The notes beneath the pieces were generated by a model, which was not told the DNA's origin, searched no databases, and worked only from the letters and a program-made list of their open reading frames with translations. The position numbers and the translations under genes are program-made. 64,000 nt of DNA from Phlebiopsis flavidoalba (lineage: Eukaryota > Basidiomycota > Agaricomycetes > Polyporales > Phanerochaetaceae): positions 310,001 to 374,000 of the forward strand of contig JAOCPU010000008.1 of assembly GCA_035772785.1 (NCBI GenBank), given 5' to 3'. Position 1 is the stretch's first letter, and the number at the start of each line of letters is the position of its first letter. This document shows positions 46,440 through 59,078 of this stretch, in pieces.

Positions 46440-48808
46440 GTTCTAAATAGTTGGCGTTATGGCCGTACGCTAGACAGAAAAAAAAAATTTCCCCCGTTTA
46501 TTGTTCCCATTGGTGCAAATAACGTATGACTAACAGAAACATTATTGCACGGGGGGACGATCATTGGTGGGTCTCGGATCCAAAGCCGGATTCCCCACGA
46601 CGCATGTCAACGTGAAACAGGTTCCTTTAGGGAATCCCATGGGCTCTAGCATTTCGGTGACGGAACATGTCCGCTGTTTCCGACCGGGGGCTACCCATTT
46701 CATTTAGTAGACAGATGGAAGGCGCGAAAATTTCGAGAGAAGGCTGAACGAAGAGCGTTTGAGTCGTCGTCGCAGCGGGGGGGGGATGCCGATAGAGAAA
46801 ACTGACCTCCGTGTACGGATTGTAGGCGGGTTTGAAACGAAATATTCTCAATGATGGCCCATCTTCTTGAAGAAGGGAAAAACGCGCATGAAGCCTAAAT
46901 ATATCGTATCATGACAAAATCCACTAGGACTAGGTTTTTCAATCGAACCTAGGGCCTGATAAGATCCCGGCCAGCGTGTAAGGGTCTCTCACGGTCGGCC
47001 AACGACCACCCCTCGGGGGACCTGGGTTGAACTCCGCCACTGTGTGTGGTCGCATCCATTAGTCTGCGTTCCTGAACACCCGAGGTCGATACTGAGAACA
47101 GCTTAGCGGGACCCCGGAAGCCATCGCTCCCGGAGAGAGTAACCCGAGGCCTTGCCTTTTCGTGTGGTACCTGAGTGGGCGTGGCAAGGGCATCAACGTC
47201 TGCGTCCTCGTCCTACGGGAAAAAGCCCTCTGCAGCAGGCGCCGCAAGTTTCCAGAGCATCGCAGATGATGAAGCAGTAGTATTGTGTCCTGAGGAGGAG
47301 TCCACTGTGAGATTCGTCAGATCCGACCATGGCGTCCCGGTAACGCGTTTCGAAGATCCAATAGCCTCCCTATTCGTTACACCTTAGCGGAACCTTATAT
47401 GCGTAATAGTCAGCTGGGGGGGATGTAGCGTACACTTCGCGGGGTCCTGACGATAAGAGTGTCCCATGTATTGCTGAAAGTGGTGCCTATCACACTGCGC
47501 TTACCGGACAAGTAGAAAGGTCATTGTACCTCACGCAGCTGGGTGTTGTTGAGGGACAAAACAACGAATGCGACGCACCGAGGAACGCAGACATCGACGA
47601 ATGAATGCCGTGGTCAATAGTTGGATGCGACGAAGTGGTTGGAGTGGGAGGAGGGGAAAGAGGTGGGAGGGGGGAGATAGGGTTTTCAGGCGCGAAGCTT
47701 AAGAGGGTCGTGTGGGCAATGAGATGTGTTCGAGCAGCGAGTCATGAAGTGAACTCACCATGCCCATCTCCAGGAAGATATGTTCGGATCTCTTGGCTCG
47801 CACTTTTAGTAGGGAGGTGAAGCGCACGCTCCATCTTGTCGGAACACCTTCCGTCTTCGGTCGAAGTTATATTTCTTGAAGGTTAGAAGTCTTCTCCTAG
47901 GCGCCGCTGTACGAAGAGTCTAGAAACGATCTTCAAAATCGAGGATTGACGGAGCACTCACGTACTTTTAACGATTTCGACAGTAAGATCGGTTTCCGGT
48001 TTGGCAGGTCGGATGTGCTGAAGCTCGATCCCTTGTGTACGACAAACCACTGCCAAAAAATAAAGGGTCCTTGTCCTGATATAGACGGTGCCAATGAGAT
48101 GAATTGATCAATAAGGAGATGATAAACGTTTACTTTTGTACAATGAGCTTTCGCTTCCGCAAATCTGCCAACGCTTTTCTCTCCAGCCTTCAGAGTACCA
48201 GTCGAATCGACCTCACGCATATCCTTGTTGGGTTGTATCATCTATCGACGTTGCCTGTGTTACTCATGGAGCACAGTTATCCGAGTCCAGATCGAATCGA
48301 CGTACGACTTTAACCAAGCCATCGCCTTCCTTCGCTATCCATTTATTCTTGAAGGCACGACCCTGGCCGACTTTGGCGACTTTCAGAACCGATAAGTTGC
48401 TCGAGTTGCTTTGGTTTGTTTTTTTTTGTGATTGGGGAGCCCTCTCCCTTAGTCGGCACAGCAGACCATACTCTTGCCTCATGGTCAAAAGCGACCCACT
48501 CAGAGCTATTGAAGCCCCCCTTTCCTCGGTAAGGACATTGCGTAATGTGGATCTCGTGGGTCCATGTTTCATAGTAATCATCTAGTGCTGGCATTCATGA
48601 GTTATTCTGAATTCAACCCTATAGAACACACGCACCCTCACGACTCGACAATGAGTTTAGTGCGCCCCAAAAATTATAATCTGGGCATCATGTGTTGCAG
48701 GCGGATTCAGAGTGTCCTTGGGAGGACTAGAGGGTCCTTGGTGTCTTTGATGAGTTTCCATGCTTGTCAAGGGTGTCGAGCACGAGCTGTTTGAATAGCT
48801 TCTGCCAT
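46440..48808 (-). CDS. FRS2: Phenylalanyl-tRNA synthetase alpha subunit (cytosolic)
   Basis: The alpha subunit holds the catalytic site of the cytosolic alpha2-beta2 enzyme that charges tRNA-Phe. Start MAEAIQ at 48808, then QLVLDTLDKHG and a DTKD / NPPATHDAQ region. FDHEARVWSAVPTKGEGSP (about 48480-48430) is followed by AKVGQGRAFKNKWIAKEGDG (about 48370-48320), DSTGTLKAGEK and QWFVVHKGSSFSTSD, the winged-helix N-terminal domain. Catalytic-domain pieces are more broken: LLKVRAEFR-like with HIFLEMGM (about 47800), QQHPAREVQDTFYL in corrected frame (about 47540), an RTHTTASS-like block (about 47280), GFRGPAKLFS with MDAT (about 47130-47060), FKPAYNPYTE (about 46830) and EIGNSGMFRPEMLEPMG in corrected frame (about 46680-46630). 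The end is approximate. It lies next to PEX2 and FRS1. Confidence 0.85.
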
Positions 48809-49009
48809 GGCGTGGCAGGAAGATAGAATAAAGGATGAATTAACGTGGTAGTAAGGACCTGCACACTTGACTCAATGCAGATGGAGATTTTCAGCATATC
48901 GGAGATCCCATCAAATCACCCCAGCTCATCACTCTCCATAAAACTGATGGAAGCGCCTTAACCCCCGCTTTCCGCTTCACGTCGTCCGAGTCCGCTCACG
49001 TAATCTCAT

Positions 49010-50654
49010 TTGTCTAGGATACATCCCCGAGCAAATCCTCGAGCAGGAACACGTCCTGTGGCGAACGCATCTGGGGACCAATCTCAGACCCAACTGTCAG
49101 CAATGGGCGAGAATCTTTACAGGAAGATCAATCAACGTATAAGTCCAAGAGTTACGCGCGTCGGGAAACTCGATGCCGAACTGTTGGACCACGAGCTGGT
49201 TCAGGTTCTCCAGGACCCCTTGACCAAGGCAAACTGAGTGTGTGTGAACGTATGGTATGTGCACATTCGAAGGGAAACCTTGTCTCAAGTCTGCGATATT
49301 GACGAAACGAGATAACAGCGCCCGCGTTTAAGAGCCGTTTCGAGTCCGAATTGACTCTGCTTATACAACTTACTTTGTACAAGTTCTCAGCTCTGGGGAC
49401 ACTGGTGGTGCACTGAAACATATGGTGCCAAACTTCAAGGCCTTCGATATGCCACGTCGTTTGACTCAAAATCCTCATGCACTTAGTGAGCACCTCGTTA
49501 ACCTCTGAAGCGGCGATCCCGAGCGCACATTAGCGTATAGGTTGCCTCGTCCGTCATCTGTTAATTCACGGAGCATTGTCAATGTTCGTCCCGTACATAC
49601 ATACACGCATCAGGGCACATGCCTTATCCCAAGATCATGGCCATAGACGCTCCGATCTTCCGATAGGAGAACGGAAAGCTTGGGATCTTCTCACTCGACT
49701 TGAGTCAACGCATTCAACGTTAGCCTTGATGAAAGTTTTGTTGCATTTTCTATGGAATGGCAGGTGAGCAAATCTTTCTATTGTTCTTTGTTTCTTGTAT
49801 AACCTTCGTTTTTAGATATCGCACACCTGCCGATCGCCTTTTTAGCAATGAGGCTCAATGCCAACCCAACGAGTCACGTCTCGGGAGCGTATCATATGAA
49901 TTTATGAACCGCCGAACGTATGGTATGGCACGCATTCACGGTAATTGCACACTACATCGACCCTATTTCTTGGTTCTCATCATTTCCGCAGGAGTTCCTA
50001 CTTTTCTTACTTCCCCCTGGTAAATACCCGCGCAATCGGACGCAGGCTCTCGCAAAATGTCCACGACACAAATGTCTGCACCATCCTTGGTCCCCAGAGC
50101 CATTAGGAATGCCTTTTGGCCTACCCAACGTGTCCCCTTCACAGTCTGGGTCAGCACAGAAACGAAGAGGGAAATATTGGTCTCTTCCCCTCGACCAATG
50201 TGCGATTTGCCATACATTTGAAACAAGGACAGTACAACGGACCTCTCGGATCCTGGAGCCGCCTTGTCATCCCTCGCATGCAGCACCTAACTACAGCTCA
50301 AATAATGTGGACCCTCCGACAACGACTGAAAAACACTGAGGAAGAACCTCCACTCCATCCCCCTCAACAGGGGCCCCCCTACATAACCGACTGTGGACAG
50401 ACACTTTTTGTTATGTTTGTATTACAAGTCGTATGATCCGTACCGCAGATGAACTAGCATCAGGCGTCGGGGCAAGGAGGTACCAGATGGGAGTGCCTGC
50501 GATGTTGGAGAGGCAGTCGGAAGTGCGGATCGGGTCGAAGAGTCCACGGATGGGTACGAGAGCGAGTACGGGACGGAGGATACCATGAGTTTCGAATTTG
50601 GGAGTGAGGACATGGATTTTTACTGACCTGAGTGGTAGTAGTACTATGGGCTGA
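49010..50654 (+). CDS. PEX2: Peroxisome biogenesis RING protein Pex2
   Basis: Pex2, with Pex10 and Pex12, forms the peroxisomal RING ubiquitin ligase that recycles the import receptor Pex5. Early block: ARAGTRPVANASG-like sequence, INQRISPRVTRVGKLDAELL, DHELVQVLQDPLTKA (about 49010-49235). Then RKAWDLLTRLESTHSTLALM (about 49670-49730), FLWNGRYRT split by an intron (about 49755-49830), SYEFMNR and MVWHAFT with EFLLFLLP (about 49890-50010). RGKYWSLPLDQCAIC begins the RING (about 50170-50215), YITDCGHTFCYVC (corrected, about 50382-50430) and WECLRC (about 50490) complete it. The tail YESEYGTEDTMSFEFGSEDM ends with TGA at 50652-50654. No ATG is in frame at the very start (TTG at 49010), so the first codon or a tiny exon is missing or misread. 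One extra T near 50621 breaks the last line. Confidence 0.87.
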
Positions 50655-50884
50655 TCGCCGATGATAACGAGTCCATGTCATCTGAATACTTCTTTTTTTG
50701 TAACCATAGACACATTCTCGATTGATGATCTGGACCCATGCGTTGGCAGCGTGAACGTTTGAACTTGCACGCCTGCCTTTTTGGGATCGATCGTCCATCG
50801 CGATCCTTGACTCGCGCTAGACGCCTATTTTCTGTGTCTCTCAGGTCTTGTCCCGTCTCTTCCTTACTTTGCTAGGAATTCGCT

Positions 50885-53318
50885 ATGCCTACCGTCGCAG
50901 TGGACAAGGAAGAGCTATGGGAGCGTCTGGGACACAAGTACGGTGAGTAGACTACGCTGAACATACTCGGCGGGACATTAATGCTTTCCTCAGCACCCGA
51001 GGAATTCGACCGTCTCGTTATTCGAGTTTGGCCTTGAGCTTGATGAGGGACGTGCGTCATTACCATACACCAGACAAGGATCTGTACACCAAACGAAATG
51101 TAGACTACCGAAGAAGTCGAAGCTGCTAAGAAGCAAGCCTGCCTGCTGGTCGGACTGCCGGTAAAGCAGTCCGCATCTATGTGCACCGTCGCGCAATCTG
51201 ACGCTGGATCCAGCAACTGAAAATCGAAATACCTGCTAATAGGTTGCCGTCAGTATAGCATCGCATGAAACATCATAGGAATAAACATCTCCCGCAAACA
51301 GGTAGTGACGCCTTCTCTGTATCGAAGGTATCCGCGCGGAAAGCGTATTTGCGAACCTTCTTGGGGAAGGACCGCCCGCCAGTCTACAAGCTTGCGTATC
51401 CGAAGGGTGGAGAAGAATCTTTGGTTACAGCGGTCATTGTACAAAGGAGGTAAATGTGCGACTTGAACCCTACGATGTCCATTCACTTGACCTGAGCCTC
51501 ATTTAGACTCAGCAAGTGCGCCCGTACTTCGCGCCTTTCGCCTGCGCCATCCTTCGCAATGTCAAGTTCACCGAGCGCTCCTACGAATCCTTTATCGATT
51601 TGCAAGACAAGCTTCACCAGAATAAGGTTTATTGCGCAGCCGGCGGCGTGGAGAGTTTGTCGCTATTGGCACTCATTGACCCCTTCGATACTTTGACGAA
51701 GCCTCCTTCACCTATGAAAGCCCAGCCCCCCAAGGATATCAAGTTTGTTCCCCTCATGTGAAGGCGATAAAGCTTACACTGCCGTGAGCGGAGCTGATGA
51801 CAGTCTACGAGGTCTGTGGCTCAGATCCGTATCTTGCGACCTCGCCGACTAACGGGAGCCATGTAGTCCGAAAACAAAAGCATCTTGCGCAAATATTTGC
51901 CTATCAATTCGCGACTGTCTCCAGTATACGCCCAGATCGATGAAGTCATATACGACTCGAACCCGAACTGTCGCTTTCTATGCCTCCAATAATTAACCGG
52001 ACGAGCCATTAGTAAGATCACTCTCAATCACGCCGTAACGTTTTGCATCGAGTATCACAGGAACGCGACGAGACAAAGCTGAACATCGTGCTCAACATTG
52101 TCGCGACGACAATGTTCTCAGAGTATTGCGAGCACACTTTCACGTATGTGTGTGTGTATTCATGCTCATCATTGCAACGTACTAATCACCACACAGTATT
52201 GAGCCGTGCAAAGTTGTTTTACCCGACGTGCGCTGCTCGCATCACACCCGATCTAACCTCGCGACCCATGACCGCACACGCATCCTACGTCAACTCGTGT
52301 ACGGGTCTCGAAATTGACTCTAAGTCTCTGGTGAATCTCCTCGAGCGTATGACCCTTTCCGCTGTGCAAGACCCTTCGAACCCGGATGCCGTTTCCGTCC
52401 AAGTACCCCCAACGCGTCCAGACATTATGCATGAGTGCGACCTGATGGAGGACGCCGCCATCGCATTCGGCTTCAACAACCTGCCCCGATACCTTCCCCC
52501 CTACCAGCACTGTCGCACAAACCCCTTGAAACTCAGCAAATTAAGCGACATTATCCGTAGGGAGTGGGCTCTTGCAGGGTTCACTGAGGTTCTACCTCTC
52601 ATTCTGGTAATTCATCTTAAACATCTCTAATTATTATTGTCTGACAGTTCTTTTCAGTGCTCTCACGAAGAGAACTTCGATTGGTTGAATCGGAAAGACA
52701 CAGGCGATATAGCCGTGCGCATCGCCAATCCGAAAACCTTGGAATTCCAAGTTGTCCGCACCTCTCTTCTCCAGGGGGCCTTCTCAAGACCATTAGGGAG
52801 AACCGCTCGCATGCTCTCCCAATTCGTCTTTTCGAGTCGTCCGATGTTGTCTTCAAGGACTCAAAGAAGGAAAGACAGGCAAGGAATGTTCGCCATGCGG
52901 CCGCGGTATGGTGCAACAAGACCGCCGGCCTTTGAAGTGGTGCATGGCATGCTCGATCGGGCTATGCAAATGTTAGAGGTACCGAGGATAGCTAGCAACG
53001 ATAAGAATGCAGCAACAGGATATTACATCAAAGAACGTAATGGTAAGTACTCGTTGTCAATATGCCAAGGACATCGTGAATGACGAGAACCTTAGATCCA
53101 ACCTTCTTCCCAGGTCGTGCGGCGACCATTTACTACAGGCGCCCTCGCCACGACCACTCTACCTTTGACACCTTGAAGCAGGTGTTGTCCATTACCGACG
53201 ATGAGGAGATTGGTGTATTGGGTATCCTGCATCCTCCGTTCTAGAGAAGTTCGACATCTCATACCCATGCTCCGCTATCGAGTTCTCGCTAGAGCCCTTC
53301 AAAAAAGGGCAGCCATAA
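50885..53318 (+). CDS. FRS1: Phenylalanyl-tRNA synthetase beta subunit (cytosolic)
   Basis: The beta subunit binds tRNA-Phe and edits mischarged Tyr in the alpha2-beta2 cytosolic enzyme. Start MPTVAVDKEELWERLGHKY at 50885. Then QVRPYFAPFACAILRNVKFT and SYESFIDLQDKLHQN (about 51510-51625), KPPSPMKAQPPKDIKFVPL with MTVYE across an intron near 51815. ETKLNIVLNIVATTMFSEYC (about 52070-52130), SCTGLEIDSKSLVNLLERMT, VSVQVPPTRPDIMHECDLME, DAAIAFGFNNLPRYLP (B5 domain, about 52290-52500), EWALAGFTEVLPL, EENFDWLNRKDTGDIAVRIA, NVRHAAAVWCNKTAG then FEVVHGMLDRAMQMLEVPRI, and FFPGRAATIYYR. The C-terminus, SALEFSLEPFKK-like, ends with TAA at 53316-53318 after frame repair. Indels: about 52776, 52930 (extra C), about 53235 (missing base). 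Confidence 0.93.
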
Positions 53319-53434
53319 GGTGTGTGGTCGGATAACTAAGCCTAGGGAACGTAGCAACAATGTACAAAATATATGTAGCCATAAGATGCTCTAGCCATCC
53401 GATCTGTCCAAGTGCTTTGGAAGTATCACACGGT

Positions 53435-55244
53435 CTAACCCCTCTTCTTCAATAGTGCAAGAGTGTGTTGGCCGCCCACAGGATCCATTACGGTTTTTCT
53501 GACCAGGATCCATCTTTGCGCACGAGCAATGTGGGCACTTTCAACAATTCTTCAGAACCGGCACCGAGCTCGCTCTGCGATCCTTCTCCCCACATATACA
53601 GTGCTCCATCCCTGGAGATAGCCATGCTTGTTCGGGGGCCTGCACTGATCTGTACAACTGGATCGTGTTCATCAGGGAAGGGGACCAGCGCAACCTTGTG
53701 TCCAAAAAAGTCAGGGAAACGTTCTGCCCTCAAAGGCCTCGTTGTCGTCCGCAAGCCCGAGTTGTCCGCCTATCGACAAGCCACAGGCATACACACGACC
53801 TTCGGATGTGAGGCACAGTGTGTGATCGTCCCCGCCGGCGATCTGAACAACCTTCTCGCCGTCACCAAGGTCGTCTACGCCGAGACCGACACACCTTCTT
53901 AGGCGTATGGACTTCACGATCTGTGGTACCGTCGACGAATCCTGTTCCTGTCTGGCCCGTGCTGTTTGCGCCCCCAGCCCCAGACATTACCATCTGTGTC
54001 CACCGCAAAAGACGTGTAGCTTCCCGCACCAATGGCGACGGCCTTGTTCGTCCGTGTCCCGATGACGACACGCTCGGGAGTTAGTTGCAGTAATCTTGTG
54101 TCGGGCAAGTACTTTGCGGCCAAGCTGGCCGCGTTCGCCCACGCCCCATGTGTAGACATTACCGTGGGTAGTGAGCACGACGACATGATCATTCCCTGCG
54201 GCCACATCTACGAACTTTTCAACGTCTCCAGGTTTTGATTTAAGGTTGAGTACTGGGATTGGAAGATACTGATGTTTTTGATTTCCAGAAAAGCCGAGCA
54301 GTCCATCCATGGCCTAGGAGTATGTCCTCAGATTGATTCATGGTATCACAACTGCAAAACGAGGGACGTACCGGAATGTCCCCCAGACTCTCAAGTCGCC
54401 ATCCGCACTGATAGCAGCAGCAGCGATACTGATACTTGTCTCCAGCAGATGTACGGACCGCTCGGAAACCCTCGTTCACCAAGGATTGTATAGGGAAGGG
54501 TACAGACGACATGTAATATCTCCGTCATCGAGGAACGTTATCCTTGTCGTCCGGATCGGGCACACGTTCAGTCTCTCGGCCCAGTGCAGCGTTATCATTG
54601 GCGCCACAAGACCATACCTGCGAGATGGTGAGTAAATCTGCGCGCTCGGTCAGTGAAGATTGGGAGAATGCGCACGGTTCCTTGTTCGTCTATAAAGAGG
54701 CTCGACATTCCGCCCGCTGCTATACTTTCCAGTCCGGCGCGGCCACTGCCGAACTCGCCACTCTCAACCATGTTCTCGATCAACTTGTTACGGGTAGGTT
54801 TTGGAAAGCTCGCCCAGAGTCTCGATACCCATGCCGAACTGACCTGCATTGCCAGCACCCCACACGTATAGCACGGGAGCTGGACGAGTGGATTGTGGCG
54901 GCGAGGGAAGAGGATTCAAAGTAGTCCTTCAGCTGCGGGACCGGGGGTTTTGACTTGTTTTTGTTGTCCGATCCTAAGGTTGTTTTTTGCAACTTGGCTT
55001 CTAGGTCGCGCGACGGTAGGGCCCGGCGTTTTCTTGACACGACGTGCGGCCCTCTCGGTGTTAGCAATTTTCTGACTTGCGATGCCAGATGCAAACGCGA
55101 GGTAGGGGAACGTCTAGTAGCCACAACCTGCTCGGAAGCAGCAAGCAGCATTCGCGATCCCTGCAGCGGCGACTGGGAGGATCTTTGGAACCCACCGTTG
55201 AGAGCGGCGTCCGGGATACGACTGGCAGTTTGCTGAGCAGGCAT
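53435..55244 (-). CDS. RCC1-family Ran guanine-nucleotide exchange factor, copy A
   Basis: RCC1 (yeast Srm1/Prp20, fission yeast Pim1) sits on chromatin and charges Ran with GTP, giving nuclear transport its direction. Seen: start MPAQQTASRIPDAALNGGFQ at 55244, a basic leader with RKRRALPSRDLEAK, then VPQLKDYF and VWGAGNAGQFGMG in corrected frame (about 54880-54830). RCC1 repeats follow: NKLIENMVESGEFGSGRAGL, GGMSSLFIDEQGTV, FRAVRTSAGDKY, DVAAGNDHVVVLTTHGNVYT with WGVGERGQLGRKV, QIAGGDDHTLCLTSEGRVYA with CGLSIGGQLGL, and QISAGPRTSMAISRDGALYM with WGEGSQSELGAG. The last block GGQHTLALLKKRG ends TAG at 53435-53437. Seven-blade propeller length fits. Copy B lies 4 kb away in the same orientation. 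Confidence 0.9.
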
Positions 55245-55717
55245 GGCGAGCGTCGAAAATTGGATGGGTACAGACCTATGTGTGCAGCAGCACCTGTTTT
55301 ATAACCAAAGGGAGACGCGCAATATGATGTCTGTTCTCCATCGGTACCGTAGCATCCACTGCCGTTCACGGACGGATGGCTGATGCCCTTGATGGTTCCA
55401 AAGTTGAGTCAGGAAGTCCGTATATGACAAGGTGCGTGCTAGCGGTATGGAGACACAGATGATCGGGTAAATTGGCGAGACTTGAGTCAGGAACACTGTC
55501 ACTGAGGGCTACCAAGCGTAATTCTGGATCCATTGAGATACAGACATTATGCCACAATACTCGCCAGACTGTACAGTTATAATGCATTGGTGACTTGATT
55601 ATATCGACATTCGGTGTAATGTAAGAGGAGCAGGGGGACGAGTTCTATTCCGGCCTTGAAGGAACTACGTGGCGAAGAAGATCAGTGATGAGGGGCGAAA
55701 TTTTGATGGCCGATTAA

Positions 55718-58248
55718 TTACCGGGGTGGAATATCGACTTGGTCATCATTCAAATACCATTGCTCCTGAGAAAACGGTGTGAGGACTCGACAGCATGGAG
55801 AATGACCCAGCTTACGGTCTCCGGTCGCGTGTTTGCTCGTTGTAGGTCATTCCATTGCCGAGCCATTTCAGTCGATTGTGGGAGCCATCAACGCGCTGGT
55901 AGTCGAAATCCTCCCATCGAGGATCTTTGAGCGCTACAAGCGCGCATGAAGGCACGAGCCTAAAGTCACCTGTTGAGTGGAAATGCGACCATAGGATCGA
56001 TGTTATGACTGACCCGGCCAAGAAGTCCAACAATTCTATAACCCTCTTCTTTCCCCATTTTGTACCAGGTATCTGCACTTCTCGCTGTACACCGTCTACA
56101 CAAAATCAGTATGACGAGACGACAAACCTGACGTACATACATACCGTCGGGAAGTAGTTCTGGGGGAACGTGAATGAAGCGACCACAGTGACCGTGAATG
56201 AAACCCAACGCACCTCAATATACTCATCGTAATCTTGGACAGCTATCTTTCTTGATTTCGATTGTCTTCAGCCCCTCCCGTATCAATTTTTGAGCTGCAC
56301 GAACAGCATACTCGACTTGATATTTCAATCAACGCAAGCAGACTTCCTGAGCCTACGCCCGAATTAGGCCCCCAATGAAAAGAACCAGTTCGGGAAGTCG
56401 TCAACGCAGACTGAAAGGTAGGACACTGGATGAGGACTCCATTTTTGTCAGCGAAATGCTGACACCATTACGTCCCACAATAGGGAACGGGAAGGTGTAA
56501 GAGGTGTCGTATCCTGTAACCATATGAGCCTGGTTGCTAGCAATGATACGGCTAAAACAGACCTGTGGCGCAGATAATCACGTCGACTTCTTGATGTTGA
56601 CCGTCTGTCGTCCCCTTCCTCGATGCCAGTCCGCCGTGATGCGCTTTATGGTGTTGAAATGTAATCCACCTTGAATTGGAGTTAGTAGACTGTGCCGAAT
56701 TCATACCAAAAACTCACTTGTTCTTCACAAAGCGCCTCTAGATAACCTGGGCCGGGTGTTAGACGTCGACAAGCCACACCAAACTCTGGAATAACTGTCA
56801 AAGGTTTGGGATCACCATTAGCATTTATTTCATTCGTCCCCATGCAGCATACTGACTTTGTTCTGCAATCCATGGCTTCTTGGACAGCCTTTCCAACATG
56901 TTGGCTTTGAACGCTTCTCGAGCAGCCTTTCTGCATAGGCGAATCTTCAAGGTACCTTGATGCACTGACTAATGTTTTGGACGCAAGTGTAAGTTGAAAC
57001 GTAATGTCTTATGAAATAAAACCTACGTTGAGCTCGTCCTCGAGCGCTACTTTCGTGTCGGAATTTCTTATAATACTCAGGATTCTTGAATGATTCCTTC
57101 TCTTCTTCGGTGAACATGTCTGCAATGCATGAGGATGACAATGCTGCGATACCAAAAACTTCGACGCTCACAGTTGGTAGCGGCCAGATCTCGACCTAGC
57201 AGATCCGCCACCTTACCGCCAGCGAACGGCAAGGCTAACCATGTCTTGCCACGAACATAGTTCAAGACTCTTCCAGTTTTTGGCTGAAGAGCCGGAACGA
57301 TCTGTATAGCAGAGGAACCCTGAAATAGGTCAGTATCGCGCAGGATGCCCCTAAAATGACCGGGCACACCACTCCAATGACCGCCACTTTCTTGGTATTC
57401 CAATCTTTGACGTCCTCTTGCCAGGTCGTCTGCACCTTAGAGGTAGTAGTCGCAGCGACATTCTGAGGACCAACCTCCCACTGGGCGCTGTGTATCAGAG
57501 TGCCTTTGAACGTCTTGAGACCCTCGATCTCTGGCCACTTCCACCGACTGAGGCCAACCGATGCCCGTGAACAGCAGGTCTGCAGTGTCTTCAAATACCT
57601 CAAACCCGGTGCCATCTGTACCGCTTGGTCGTCTGATGCTAATCCTCCACTTCGCCTCGGCCTCATCCCACTTCGCACCAATCATTTCGTGTCGTAGTTT
57701 GACGTACTTTTCCAACCCATAAGTGGCGACCACACTCTGTAAATACGCAAGGATTTCGGCACCCGGAGCATAAGCGGAGGACCACTGGGGTGTTTCGGAA
57801 GAAAGTGTATTGATACTAGAGAAACAGGCTGTGATGAGTACAACACAAGTCGTCGACAGTGGGGTGGGCATGCTTACGCAGTGCGATGGAATGTCGCAAG
57901 CAAGACCCCTGTTTGAAAGGGAAATGTGGATCAGCGGGGAGCAAATGCACTGACAGGCGGCACGCACGGATATCGGTTCGACCACCAAGTGCCTCCGATG
58001 CCCTCGTTCTTGTCGTATATGACCACCTCAGCGTTGGGAATGCGCTGGAGGAAACGAATACCAGCGGCTATCCCGCTGAACCCTGCGCCAATGATGATAA
58101 CCTTGAATGGCCTTCCACCGTCAACAGGGGAATCACCCAGCTGGAAAGCTAGCCTTTCCTCCCCTATTTCATGAGTCGTCTCCTTCTTGCGGAACAGAAG
58201 GCTGTTTCGTGAACGTTCTTTGGAGTCGTTCCAGCATAGAGGCTTCAC
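55718..58248 (-). CDS. FAD/NADPH-dependent Baeyer-Villiger monooxygenase
   Basis: These flavoenzymes insert oxygen next to a ketone to make esters or lactones. Start MKPLCWNDSKERSRNSLLFR at 58248; FAD site KVIIIGAGFSGIAAGIRFLQ (about 58110) with NEGIGGTWWSNRYPC (about 57995). YAPGAEILAYLQSVVATYGL and KLRHEMIGAKWDEAEAKWRI lie near 57765-57640. WKWPEIEGLKTFKGTLIHSA with the following QW (about 57545-57480) contains the family fingerprint FxGxxxHxxxW. The NADPH site KKVAVIG and, after an intron, GSSAIQIVPALQPKTG (about 57390-57270) is followed by YVRGKTWLALPFAGG, TEEEKESFKNPEYYKKFRHE (about 57110), IPEFGVACRRLTPGPGYLEA (about 56790), DVIICATG (about 56580) and DPRWEDFDYQRVDGSHNRLK with WLGNGMTYNEQ (about 55910-55840). 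The last exon EQWYLNDDQVDIPPR ends TAA at 55718-55720. Substrate unknown. Confidence 0.92.
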
Positions 58249-59078
58249 GAGACGACGGTTATACGAGTTGGGAGGAAACTAGGGGATGGTCGACACCGCT
58301 CCCCCAACCTTGCATGCTATTTATCCTGGAGCAGGCTTGTCAGGGGATTTCAGTGACGTGACACCATCTTCTGATTTGGCTGAAATCCTGCTGTCGGATG
58401 CAGGCCGTGTCTGCTACAAAATACCCGAACATGGTGAATGCATCCTCACGCCAGGAACGCCACTGGGAGACACCATCAATCGCCGATAGCTGTGAGAACC
58501 AGGCACTGCCCCGCGTTCAGCCATTGGATCCCAGGGCCTGGACTACGCATGAGATGTCAACGGCATAGTTGGGTCTATTTCGCAAAGCGTCTGAAGCCTA
58601 AACAGCTGACGCCGCCGAGCGATCCGAGCACGTTTGGTGTGCAATGGACACATTTGTGGTAGGAAAACGCTAGGAACGGCACTTACAAAAACATGTACCG
58701 GTGGAACGCCACGGGCTCGTTCCTAGGACGAGAACCGCTCGGTTACGCCGGTAGGTGCGGTATTGACCCGAAGAGTTTTCCCACAAAGCATTTCAAGCAA
58801 GGCCTAGTGGCTTATAGAAGAATGGATTAGTCGGAAAGGCAACACTAATACACGCATGACCTGCCTTGTGTGGCTGCACCGATGTTCGGACTGAAATGCA
58901 ACAGTTTGAAATGCCAGAAACTTTTTAACGCGTACTTACCACAACATCTTGAGAGCATTTGACCATCACGATGACACGCAATTCAGTACGATAGAATATT
59001 GGGAGAGTACACTTGAGAATAATATCAGAGTCTATTGCAGGAACCGATGCAGGTGACGCCTATTGCAGAAAAGAACAG
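58249..59078. other. No recognisable gene (about 0.8 kb)
   Basis: Gap between the monooxygenase start and the 3' end of the second RCC1 gene. Only short open frames without family features; presumably the promoter of the monooxygenase and the RCC1-B 3' flank. Confidence 0.45.
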
